Shown here in pieces: positions 34,886 through 46,560 of a DNA stretch of 64,000 nt. Both the position numbers and the translations under genes were made by a program. Location: NCBI RefSeq assembly GCF_040581485.1, contig NC_090134.1, forward strand, positions 17,103,501 through 17,167,500. The letters are read 5' to 3'. Source of the DNA: Linepithema humile. Its lineage: Eukaryota; Arthropoda; Insecta; Hymenoptera; Formicidae. Within the stretch, counting starts at the first letter, position 1; the number at the start of each line of letters is the position of its first letter. Under the pieces are notes generated by a model. The model was given only the letters and a program-made list of their open reading frames with translations. It was not told where the DNA came from and did not search any database.

Positions 34886-37800
34886 TCATTTTTTTACTTT
34901 GGAAAAAAGTTTCTTGCCGCGTACTTTGGAAACACCTTTGTTAGTTAACGATTTTTCATATGTTAATAAACATTTCTCATGTAGAGCTTTATACAACATT
35001 TCAGCATCATTTGCATTCCCAATTATTTCTTTTAATTCTTCCTAATAACCAAATATACAATTAAAAATTATTTATTTTTAATATTCCAATTATTTAAAAA
35101 TTGTAACATGATAAAAATTTCATTACAAGAACAGAATTGATTATTTACTTACTTGTGAAAGTGTAATAAGATGATCTAACGATTTTCCTTTATTCAATAG
35201 AATACGCAAGTTTTTCGAATGCACACCAGGTAATTTAGCCATAAAATCTTGTATGTGAGAATTATACTTTTCTACCATTATTTGTTTGTCTTCCGTGTTT
35301 TCATCTGCTCCAATTTTAGCAGCTACATTTGAATCAGGCTGATTTCGTCCTTGCTATAAACATATAATTAAACAATTACTTATAATGTTATTTTAAAAAT
35401 TTACATTATTTTTACCTTCAATTCTTCAAACAACTGTGCTGTTGCTTGTGGACTAGGAGACCATATAAGTTTTAGTTTAGGAAAATGGAGCGTTAGTAAT
35501 TGTAACTTTGAAGTTATTTCAGTATTTTTAAGATCTCTACTAACATAATAATTTCCCTAAAAAAATAGATATCATTGTTATGTAGAATAAATGCACTTTT
35601 ATTATGTAGAATAAAGTGAGTGTCATTTTAATAAGATTATAGCTACCTGAAAACAAAATGGTTTATTCTGATCAAACTCTATGAGAAGCATGGGTTTGGC
35701 ATAATGTCTTGTCATAGAAACTGCTTGATTGTATAATCTTCCAGAAAGTAAAGAACCAATTAAATCAGATATACTTTTTCTCTCAACGCATATCTCTGGT
35801 GTAAGGATGTAATCACCTACCTGTGAAGTGACAATATAAGCCATGAAATCAGAAATTACATTCAGCTTACATTAACAAACTTTATACATGTTTCACGTAC
35901 CACTAACGTCACCGGTTCAATTTTTATACCACGAGTGTATAAAATGGCAGGTAATTCACTTCTAAATTCTCTCATATCGACAATAACTTTCTGAATTACT
36001 TTGGTTTCAGATTGCATTCCACCTTTACGCGTATTTTCCTGTTCTGCGTTATCTGATTGTACAGCAAAAGTCAGACAATCCTCCGATTTTCCATCTTGAT
36101 CTTCTGGTACAACCATCGTCTAAAAAAGTAGTTAATAATTATGTAATTATTCAATATCATATTTCCTGTTTGTTAATCGATTTAAATACTCACAGTTTTC
36201 GTATTAATTAAAGAATGAAACGCTTCCTTTTCCCGTCGTAATGAAGTAAGATATTCTTGCTCTTCAACAGATCCGCCATAAATTAAAAAATATACCTTCA
36301 GATCTAATGAAGGATTATTATTCTGATATATCTCTAATTGCCTTACGGTACTGATATCGGCTACATATAAAATAACATTGTTTGGCGTATGCTCAGTTAA
36401 CGTTCGTTGTAAAGCCATTGGATCTCCTCCCTTTTTTATGGCTTGTATGAAAACCAAAGGCGCGGATGTTGCGCAACTGGTTAAATCTAAATCTGCCAAC
36501 TGTAAAATTAAAACAAAATGTAAGAAAATAATTTTCTAACAAGCTAATACTTTTCATAATATAATATTCAATTTACTTGCGAACATTCTTCAAACAAAGT
36601 TTGTTGTTTTACATCTGTTGTAGAAGTACTTGGCGTAGTTTCTTCCACGCATTTCTGTGACAAGGTGAGCACATAAGTGTCATGATCTCCTCGAGTTTCT
36701 TCCTCTGCATTATTTTCAGATGTCGATTCCTGATCTTTTGTGTCTTTCTCACTATTGCTACTTGTTTTTTGTTCTTTATTATGCGATAGTTTCTTTAAAG
36801 CCTCATAAAGTAAGTATTCATTGGCACCCATAGTTAAATAGTTCTTTATTTGATGACATATATTGTTATCATGTCCTAAAATAAGAACTTTATCAATATT
36901 TTCATTGTCTTTCTTCTTACGCTTCTGTTCTTGAATCTCAAACAGAACTTCTGACAAAGCTAGCCACTTTGGATTTGGTTCTGGTTTTAGTTCATTCTTT
37001 TCTGAATAAACTCTGCTTTTAGCATATTTAAATAAATTCTCGACTTCATCTAACATTATCCAACCACTGGACTTCACAGCATATTCCATAGTCCGTAAAC
37101 GATTTAGCATGGCATAAAATGAAACGGAATCTTCATACGTCAAAGATATAATAAGGGATCGTAATGTTTTTAGATCAGAAAATAGTTGTTTGGTCGTTGT
37201 ACTGAGTTGATGCCAGATTGGATCTAGCTGCGAATGTAATTGCTTATGAAACTTTTTTGCTATTGCATTCTCCACAGTTAACTCATCTAAATCTAAATAT
37301 TTATTGAGCCTTTTCAATTCTTTCACGATATAATTCATAACATCAAGCAATGCTGTTTGAATGTTTTGCATCTTTGGTGTGATTTTTACGTGTAATTCTA
37401 TAACATCAGGCTCGTGCTTAGATAGACAGTTATTAACAGTTGTATGAAAGCGTGGCCATAAGTATAATTTTTTCACAAACAAGGCCTTCATAACTCGTTC
37501 TACTCGTGAATATCCAACTGTGAAAGCCAATGACGAATTTGTAAACGCTTTGATAAATCCAGTCTTGTTACTTTGCCTGTACAAACGCAATGCAAATGCT
37601 TCTTGATACAAATTCAGAATATTGTGGGCTCTATATACAAGAATACCAGTGACTAAGTGCAGTGGGACTCTATTTTTTAACAGATCTACCACCAAGATAC
37701 GACCTGATATAAACAGCACTCCACCCTCCAAGTACATTATTTCCCTGCAATATTTTGTAAGTATTATTAAATACATACATATTTAAATAAAAATTACAAA

Positions 37801-38153
37801 AATTTTTAATATACTAATTTTTAATATACCTTTCATTAGAAGGACATTCAGCATTGACTACACGTGGCAATATATTTGTCCCATAATTTTTAAGCAGATC
37901 AATAAAGTAACTCTCATCGTAATCAGTGGTTCCTAGAACTATAACTAAATTGCCTGGATCTGAATAAGCTTTTATCACATTTGCAAAAACAGCTTCTATA
38001 CCAAGGCCCCTATATTTTTTATACAAATGATTAGAATACATATTTCTACATAACATGATAGCAAGAGAAAACTAGTGATACTTACTTAGCTGTAATAACT
38101 AATCCATCCTCTTGGAGGATTTCAAGAAAGATTTGATTTTCGTATTCCAACAT
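34886..38153 (-). CDS. ERCC4: DNA repair endonuclease XPF (ERCC4, mei-9)
   Basis: Catalytic subunit of the XPF-ERCC1 structure-specific nuclease, which cuts 5' of lesions in nucleotide excision and crosslink repair. Exons (minus): 38153-38086, 38009-37830, 37744-36577, 36499-36194, 36119-35901, 35820-35647, 35556-35416, 35353-35153, 35041-34886; all phases agree, 870 aa (human about 916). Residues 1 to about 600 are the inactive SF2 helicase-like part. The ERCC4 nuclease domain follows (VDMREFRSELPAILYTRGI) with the catalytic motif GDYILTPEICVERKSISD at residues 649-666; D650, E660, R661, K662 and D666 are all present. The C-terminus (from about 775, FMAKLPGVHSKNLRILL) is the tandem helix-hairpin-helix that binds ERCC1. 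Exon 3 is very large (1168 nt). The start codon lies 157 bp after the stop of the upstream UPF0669 gene on the same strand. Confidence 0.95.
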
Positions 38154-38310
38154 GTTTATTAATAATTTTTAATTCAATTTCTAGATTTCATAATTTTAAA
38201 TAAGTTTAGAACAATAGTTGAACTAAGAAGTCCATGAAATACCATATCAAGTTAGCAAAAAATGAAATATGTCCTCTCTAAAATAGTAGAAAATAAATAC
38301 ATAATTAAAA
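38154..38310 (-). promoter_or_regulatory. Short spacer between UPF0669 and XPF
   Basis: 157 bp that must hold the end of the UPF0669 transcript and the start of XPF. It is AT-rich with no evident core promoter motif. Confidence 0.4.
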
Positions 38311-39183
38311 TTAAATTAAATAAATTAAATACCCTAGAAAGTAAATACGTAAAACAAAAAAAAGAAATTCAATTAACTCATATCCTACTTTATTATATCG
38401 ATCTTTATAAGTGCTTCTTGATACTTGATCATAAGAAAAAGTATCTTCTTCTATCATTATTTCAGATACCAATAGAGTATATTTACTGATTTCATGAGAT
38501 GGATGGCCATAAACACCAATACTCACAGGCCGTTTAAAGCTATAAAGATAAAAAATATATTACACAATGTTAAAATAAATTTAGAAGATTATAATATACA
38601 ATACCTTTTAGGTATAAAAATAATATCTTCTCCACAAGTTGTAGATTGTAAGCAATAATGATCTGGTTCATACGTTGGCTTGGTTGTAGTTTGCGATGCA
38701 TACAAATCTGCGTCACCTGTTCTAAAAAACAAAGTATACAATGTATACATGGCACATTATAATATATTATAACTTAACAAAACGATAAAAATTTCTATAT
38801 TATTAAGAGAATAAAAAATGTTGGACAACAACATAGTGGACATTAACAATTGTAACATCATTTAATTCCCACTCACATTGATGTCAACCGTATTTTAATG
38901 TAACCATCATAAGTCAAGCTATAATATTTATAGGAACCACCAGGTACATCATCACTGACATAGTGCAACAAGTCCTCTTCCAATGCTAATACACAGATTA
39001 TCTAGGAGTTTAACGTTAAAATTTAAGCACGCATTTACGAAACTTCATAAAATTAATTAATACTTTCAATTTCAAAGAGACTTCGTAGAGAAAAATATTT
39101 TAGTCATGCGCAAAATTAAAAATATAACCTTAACTTACCAGTGATGTAATACTAATAAATATTTCCTTCATAATATATTGCAT
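38311..39183 (-). CDS. UPF0669 family secreted protein (C6orf120-like)
   Basis: Small conserved secretory protein of poorly known function. Exons (minus): 39183-39139, 39001-38877, 38721-38605, 38539-38311; phases agree, 171 aa, close to the family's usual length. The N-terminus (from the first or fifth codon Met) is a signal peptide of about 20 residues running across the first splice site. Family blocks seen are DLLHYVSDDVPGGSYKYY, GDADLYAS, CLQSTTCGEDIIFIP and FKRPVSIGVYGHPSHEISKY. The last about 24 residues are hydrophobic (ELIEFLFFVLRIYFLGYLIY) and could be a membrane anchor, as the human protein's hydrophobic end suggests. The human homolog has been linked to T-cell apoptosis; I infer nothing further here. 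Confidence 0.88.
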
Positions 39184-39466
39184 AGCAACATTATTAGCGA
39201 ACACTAATGCTGACGATTTTTGCACAATATTTTACTTAGACAATGGAACAATTGTCTAATTATACGAGAAAGATCGTATTAATTTCTCTCTGCTCCTTTC
39301 GTTCCGTTTCGTTCGAAAAGTAACCAAGAATAACCAAACATAACCAAATTGAACCAAATGTACGTAAGAGTATATTTACACAACTTGCTTATGCGGTATG
39401 CAAGTTTGTTTGAATATACCATATCCTAACATCGTGTCGTTTGAAAGAACAGACTTTTCTCCCAGC

Positions 39467-39664
39467 TCGACATTGCGCACTCTTCCGGCTGTTATGACAA
39501 TTTCTGTGGTACATCGGTTCGGAACGCAAAATGTAAATGCTTTGTAATTAATTATGTATTTTGTTAATTAAAAGTGTATAACAAATGTAAATTTTTTTAG
39601 GAATGCAGATTAAAACGATGGACAATTGCCGGAATGTATTATTTACTGTGGATGTTTGCGATTA
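39467..39664 (+). repeat. Diverged duplicate of noncoding segment, copy A
   Basis: It aligns collinearly with 40297-40492. Shared landmarks: TCGAC at the start, CGGTTCGG(A/G)ACGCA, AATGCT..G.ATTAATT, TTAAAAGTG, GTATTATTTAC and TGTTTACGATTA-like ends. Copy A is AT-richer and often has TG or CA where copy B has CG. It has no long ORF. Confidence 0.6.
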
Positions 39665-40296
39665 ACAGGGCTTGTCGATGGCTAATGATGATATTAATTT
39701 GATGCTGCCTACTATGAATTGAAAGCGATACAATTTCCAGTGAGATTCTTATAAATTATCATACTATGGGCGCGCGGTATACTTTTCAATAAATATAAAA
39801 CAAATACTATTTTTATATGAATATCAGTATCTGACAAGATATTCTTCTTTTGTTCCTAATCTAATTCGTAATCTAACTTGCATGTACAGTGTTAAATGAG
39901 TTTTGTTGTTGACAAAATGTATTTTATCTCATGTTGGCGTTTTATTTATCGCTGCATAACAAATTCATGAAATTTGTGTTTCAGTAATGCAACTAGCAAT
40001 AAATACGGATTTTCAATATTCATTTGATGAAGCTGATGCAGAACAGTTCAAACTATAGCGAGTGGAACAAAGTGCAAGAATCTAACAGGTGAATACAATT
40101 ATTTGTCCATTATTTAATTTTACATTGAACAAAATATACTCATTGTAGTTTATTGAAAAGCGCATAAATATCTGATCGCGATATTCCAATCGTTTCTAAT
40201 GTTCAGTATCTCAATAACGAGAGGTTGTTTATGTAGCTTTTTACCGTTAGTGCAAAAAGTGTAACTATAAAAAACAGATTATGTCGACCATAAAAT

Positions 40297-40492
40297 TCGA
40301 CGCTATATGCGCGCCACCTTCCCGCCATTTTTACAATTTTTGCGGTTCGGGACGCAGTGCGCGAATGCTCCGCGATTAATTGTGTGTTTTATCCGTTAAA
40401 AGTGCGTGATGAGTATGAATTTTTGTCGGGAGTGTCGATTAAAGTGACGCGCGATTACCGGAGCGTATTATTTACGGTGTATGTTTACGATA
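40297..40492 (+). repeat. Diverged duplicate of noncoding segment, copy B
   Basis: CpG-rich partner of 39467-39664, about 830 bp downstream in the same orientation and upstream of a candidate promoter. It could be a duplicated 5' exon or regulatory element; coding potential is negligible (short frames only). Confidence 0.6.
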
Positions 40493-40828
40493 AATGTCCA
40501 CATTTACTTAAAATAATAGAAGTATTACGAAGGTAGAGTAGGAGGGGTGGGGAAGGATGTTCTTTTCGTTACATGTAGCGAATCTGTTGAAAATTCTGCT
40601 CAAAATCGAATCACGCGCCAACTACATATGTTCGCTTATAGCTCGCAAACAGTAATACCCTCTCGCGTTGAATCGAAGCTAAGGGCAGCGAGAAATGGAG
40701 TGGTTATGTAGTCGCAACGGGAAGGGGCCGCGATGGAGGGTCAAAAAATGCGAGGCTGCGCGCGCAACCGCTTTGTCTCTTGCCATGTAGCGGCGCAGTG
40801 GTGGGGCGATGTGCGGAACCACGAGGGG

Positions 40829-40840
40829 CCACCAGGGGGC
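40829..40840 (+). promoter_or_regulatory. CTCF-like motif
   Basis: CCACCAGGGGGC, preceded by GGGG and followed by CGCG, matches the core of the bilaterian CTCF recognition motif (one extra C before the trailing GC). It lies 44 bp upstream of a candidate transcription start. Confidence 0.45.
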
Positions 40841-40881
40841 CGCGAGTGGAGTATGGCGGATAAGCGGCAAGCTTCATTCTC

Positions 40882-40886
40882 TCAGT
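40882..40886 (+). promoter_or_regulatory. Initiator-like element (TCAGT)
   Basis: TCAGTCGG matches the arthropod initiator, with the A at 40884 as +1. GGTTG, a match to the downstream promoter element RGWYV, follows at 40912, which is +29, one base off the strict position. Confidence 0.4.
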
Positions 40887-41288
40887 CGGCCGCTGAACTC
40901 GCGCGCCGTACGGTTGGTACGTCTGCGTTTATCGCGCTTAATCGTTCGTTTGTCCGTCCGTTTGTTCGTTCGTTCGTTCGTTCGTTTCGCGTATCGTCCG
41001 CCGTTGAGCCGCGTCTTTCTTCATCGTTTTGCCGTGCTTTTCTCCGACTAGCATCGTATCCTGCCGCGATCGGATCGAGACGTTTAGTGAGACACTCGCA
41101 CGTCTGTTCTTCCACCAGAGACCGTTCATCCGTCTGAAGGTGTTTCATCTGAGAGGAAAGCAACGACGACAGCTCTAAGGCCCACGGAAACTGCGAGACT
41201 GCTACCCTTGGATTTTTGGCAGGCTCTTCCCCTGCGACAGTTCATCCACGCACGCGGCCGCGACGTCGACGCGAATTTTTTCTGCATG
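40884..41288 (+). other. Candidate first exon (5' UTR plus ATG) of an unidentified gene
   Basis: GC- and CpG-rich sequence after the initiator ends at a strong donor, CTGCATG|GTGAGT, where the last three bases are ATG (41286-41288). A 5' UTR exon ending in the start codon is a common gene layout. All frames upstream are short or unconvincing. The rest of the gene would be more than 22 kb away, outside the window or unrecognised. Confidence 0.4.
40964..40987. repeat. (TTCG)n microsatellite in candidate 5' UTR
   Basis: Six TTCG units, preceded by imperfect units (CGTTTGTCCGTCCG). Confidence 0.8.
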
Positions 41289-41970
41289 GTGAGTACATTT
41301 TTCTGATATACTTGAATGCCGCATTGACCGGTGTTGCTTGCAACCCGCTCGCCGGCTGTCGATCTATGCGGGGGGGATGAAGGGGCGAGTAAATGAAGGG
41401 CACATGTTTGTTCCTCGTTAATATTGAATAGTATATTGAACTAGTACATTAATATTTGTACGAGAATTGTTTTTTTCGAATATTCTAGATATAACTTATC
41501 GCACACATGACGCGTGTATCGTCTTTATTTTTTTTTTGAATTTTTTAATGTCCAAATCGCGCCTTCGAAACAAATGACAATGAATAAAAACAACAGAATC
41601 TTCAATAATACCAACAGATTTTTTTGCGTTTGCGAAAAATCGTATCTTACTGTTGGTACCGCATATTCAAATTTGCAGTACTGAATAAATGCACCTTTGC
41701 ACAGTTATTTGCGGTTTATAGGGCCACAACTTGACTTTTCCGATATCAGTGTGGCTATTGTAATTCAACATTCTTGTGAGAGGAAGCAAAGTAGACAGGT
41801 GCTTTCATATAATCACGTTATTTATCTATGAAAGTTCTATATTCCTTTATTCTGTAGCAGTATAAACTTGACCAAACGTAATAAATGATAGAAATTTGTA
41901 TATAAATAAAAATAACATTTATTCGATTGAATTATTGAGTTAGAATCTAGTAAAACATAGTTTGACAAGA

Positions 41971-41987
41971 TAGGTTAGGTTAGGTTA
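41971..41987 (+). repeat. Short interstitial (TTAGG)n run
   Basis: TAGGTTAGGTTAGGTTA is three and a half units of the insect telomere repeat, inside AT-rich noncoding sequence. Confidence 0.7.
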
Positions 41988-44900
41988 TGTTATGCATAGG
42001 ATATTTAGCCCTGTACGATTTTCTAAAAATTAAATTCCGCTGAGTATAAAATAATTTTATAATGCAGAGGCTAAATTTTACTTATCTGAAAAACTTCTTT
42101 TTTCTATTATTATTTTATTAAAACAAATTTAATGCGGAATGTAATAAACGGAAGAAATATATGTATAAATAGGAATACTCATTGATTTAATTGAATAATT
42201 AATTGAATAGAATTTTTAATAGAACGTCATATGAAAATTATGAATAGATTAAGTAATGTCATGCATCGATATTTAATTTTATATAATTTTCGAACAACTG
42301 AACATCGTTGAGTAACAAGTAGATAATTTTGTGCAGAAATAAATGAAGGAAATAAATTAAGAGCTATAAATAAAATCGCGCATCGCGCTATATCTATATC
42401 TCTTATACTTTTTGGTATAATCCTTGCTGACGTTCGTCAGTCAAAGGACTGCATTTTTAACGTTAAATCCGCATTACCGTGATCGGCTTCAAGCCATCAT
42501 CAACCTCTTTCTGTGCTGAAATCCGTTGTCCTCGCAAGAGCACGCTATACAGTTAGCTCGAAAATTATCCGGTGTTCTCTTACACTGCACATTTTTTTGT
42601 TTGTTTAGAAAATGATATTTCCTCAGTTTACAAGGAGACTCATGATTTACCGCAATTTTCTCACTTTTAACGTAGTACGTATTTATAATCAAGTGTTACA
42701 TTTTATAACTTTAATAAGATAAAGTTCACGTGTGTGAAGTTAATTGAAAAATATAGTTTTATTAACTATTTATTCCTTTGAAGTTTAGTTCATACGAAGC
42801 TTTATATTTTCTCTCGCTAATTACTCGAAAGTCTTCCAAATAGGTCAGAGTCTGTAGTAAACACAGGAAATCCAGCGATTTTAAGGCACCGCGGTCTATC
42901 ACTAGTGATAAAAGCTTGCGAAATGTTTCGCTAATGAGCGCGCCGCGACGAAAGGGAACAGCCGCGCTCGCCGGGTTTTCACACGTGAGCGCAAATGCGA
43001 ACAAAAGTGACGCAACAAAGAAAAAGATGTTCGCTGTCGCGGAATAAGGTTGGGTTTTTTTGATCCCGGCAAACTGCACTTGTATACAATCTCGAGACAC
43101 AGTGGCACCGATATTATTTGTCGCAATATTCTGCTTCGCAACCGGAATTGTGCCAGCATTATTTTTATGAGTGATAACTCTTGTTTTCTATGTAGAAGTC
43201 ATTAGCAAAACATGGTCTAGTATTTCACTTGAAATATATTATTTGTTACTACATAAAGTTCTAAATGTCTTTCTAACGACAGTTTTGTTTTCGTCAATTT
43301 GTATTCACTTTTTCCTCAATGAAAATATTAAAATATATTTAGTTTTGAGTTACAATCGATTTAAAAAAGACTATGTAAATGCCAGAGGAAAACAAATAAA
43401 TAACAGAGTTATATTTTAGTTGATTAAAGTAAACTTTAATGAATTTTCAATTTCAAACTTTATTAAAAAAATACATGCTATTGGAAATTGGAAAGATATA
43501 ATAAATGATGGTAATAAATGATGACTTCCACATTTTCACTGAGAAAAAATTGACTCCAAATTGATCAGGAAATGTCATTAAAAAAAATTTGGGATATTTT
43601 GCGTAATATCTTGATCTTTAAACAAACTTAGCATTATAGTTAATAATTGCGATAAAAATCGCGTGTAATTATTACGGGATTATTATCATTATACTGTCAT
43701 CATCGATCATGCATTTAGATAAGCGCGTTTCCGCGTATCACGATTTTGCATCGAGAAAGTCATCCGTGTATCGATGATCGGCGCGGATGGGGCGGTCGGT
43801 CGCGCATCTGACGTAACGCGACATTTTCAAACTTTCCGCTTCCTTTGAGATGGCCAGTTTTCCTTCGGTCGCGGTTTATCCCGGTTGGATTTTTCGACGC
43901 CGTCCGGTCAGATGCGTATCAGGTGTATAGTGTAAATGTAGATGTGCGCGGTCGCACGTGTTGAATAATAACGCTCCGGCTCGTTCTCGAGAGCGCAAAA
44001 TTGTGCGTGTTTCGCATGATATAATCATAAGTGGTATTTAAGAATGGAATTAGCATTAAAAGAAAACCGGGGCTATATAATACTGCAGTCGTATGTCACG
44101 CGTGGGTATGCACGCCGCGTTTTATCATATGACGAGACTATGCCCTCACCTGTGACTTTCCTTCCATACCTCGTTACTTCCTTCGGACGGGATACAATGA
44201 AAAAAAAGGGCAAATTACAGGCTGCATGAAGTATGTCTTCATACTGTACAGAGTCTTTATCGAACTCTTAATGCATCTTCAGGAAGTAAGGCTCACCTAG
44301 CGTACGTTGACTCTAATGACAGTTGCAACTCTTCTTTCTCACGCATTTCTCCTTAAAACAAAATATTTTATACATGTAGATTTATGTTGCGACATTTAAT
44401 ATATATTTTTTTTATGTAAATTGTAATTGTGAACAGTCAAAGTAATTAATGATTATTTTCATAATCAAATATTACCAACAATTAGAGGGTCCGGCAATCG
44501 CAATATTCGCATTTCCTTTCATTTATGCAATCTTAATAACGTAAGTCATCAATAACCGCAATTTAGCATAATTGCCGTAATTGCGATAACATTCCCATCG
44601 CGGGGAAAGCTACTGTCCGTGCTCCTCAGCCCGTAATTAAATGCGAGGTTGCGTTTCCACGCTCTTAAGTGTTAACAACGTCAATTATCGATAACCGCAG
44701 TTTGTAACTATAATTCTAGTAACATTTTCTGCCAAATTAATGCTCTTCAGCCCGTAATTGAACGCGTGAACAGAATTACATTAAATTGTAAACATTGTCC
44801 ATCTCGACGAACATCTGGGAAGGGCTTTCGCGACTCGAAGTTCGATTTCAGAGACGCTCGAGAGCGCAAACCGCCAAGTTATGCCAACTCCGACACTGTC

Positions 44901-46541
44901 GCAGTACGACAATCGATCTTTCCGGCTAGCCCGCTGTGCCGGACGCGTGCTCGATTACCGTGCAGATTTCCGTTATGAAAATCTAGCTTCGCGTTTGTTT
45001 ACTCTTGAAATAGCAAACGAATTATGTACCGCATGAAACATGAGAGCATGAACATAAAAAGGTATAGCAATATAATATGAAATATAAATATTTTTATATT
45101 TTAAATGAATATATACATATATATTTTATATTCAGAAATATGTCTCTCGTTATTTTATTATAGACAAATTATATAACCGCATCGCGGACACGATTAACGT
45201 AGGGCTAATTATATCCTGGCAGTATCCGATATCGCCGGGTTATAAAATAATAATAGGCTCGAGTCAATGCAAAGTGCGGCCGTACGAGCACCAGCGACAA
45301 TAAAGAATGGTGTCCTTTAAGGTCGTCGAGTGCAATCATATCTAATCGATCGTATTCGCTTTATCCGGGCAACTTTCATTTACGCACGCTCGCGATTACG
45401 CAACAGGGCACGTTCGAGATACGATATAAAGGACGGTTATTCGCGTCAATGATCTTATTCGACGCGGAACTTCATGACACATTTTTGCCCCTTTCGACCC
45501 GTATTTCTATCTGCGTGTGAGTCAGTTTTATGATAAATTTAACTATTTTATTCTGAGGTTTTCTGACATGAATATTGCGTTCAAAACAATAGGACGGAAA
45601 TTAGAAGGTCACATTTGACGTACGCGATAAGAAAACAGGATTTTGCGGTATAACGTCGGTTAATTTACACGCGATTCCGGGAAAAATCACGGATGACTTG
45701 CGCATGCCGATAAACGACGGTGTCAATATTTGCGCGGCTTATCGATTGATCCCTAAAATCGCAGGCATTGGTGCCGTCCGACTGGTCGCAGCGCGTGATT
45801 GCGGCGAGGAAGTAATTCTTACTTCCAACGCCTCTCCTTTTTTCTCTTTTGTCGCCGCGCGTACAAATTCGGGCTCTGACTTCAGCCGGTACTTCACTCG
45901 TAAATCACCCGCCACGGCGAAGTCGCCGCTATTGCTTCTGAAAACGGTCCCGGTGCCGCGATCGCATTAACTCTACCTCGCAAAAGCGTCACGCTGCGCT
46001 CGTACTGTTCATAACGATATGCGGGAGTCTGCAATTTATTATGCTTTCAGTGTGCCTACGAATAACTTTCGCATTGTAGAGTATTTATTATTATTTGCGT
46101 GGAGTTAGGTCTAACACTTCTCCCATTAGTTATCGCCGTTGTACGTTATTTAATTTCTTGCTCAATTCAAAATAAAATATTTTCATATAAATCGAAGCTT
46201 ATATATCAAATTTTATTCATCAGAATCCATATATTATAATTCCAATAATATTTTTTATTTTAGAAACTCTTGTATCGAAACATTTTTTATCGACAAGAAA
46301 TTGGTTATCTCCATGATAAGCATAGTCGAGCTATTTATAAAGATAATTCCGGTATCTACGATAATATACATCTCTTGAAAGCATTTAACGGTGACAGTCG
46401 ATGACTATAGACATTCCATTTTACTTTGTAGGCGACATTAGTAATACATTCAGTCTACGTTTCCATTATATCGCGCACAGTAGGGCTATTCCGTTCATAA
46501 CATCGGCTTACATCGGCACGATCGTCTTCCAGGCGTTTAAG

Positions 46542-46560
46542 CCCCCTCCCCCCCCCCTCC
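46542..46560. repeat. C-rich run
   Basis: CCCCCTCCCCCCCCCCTCC, with ten consecutive C at 46548-46557. Confidence 0.8.

Noticed and set aside
42762..43159. Overlapping minus-strand frames
   Set aside because: Two frames are open together without motif or splice support.
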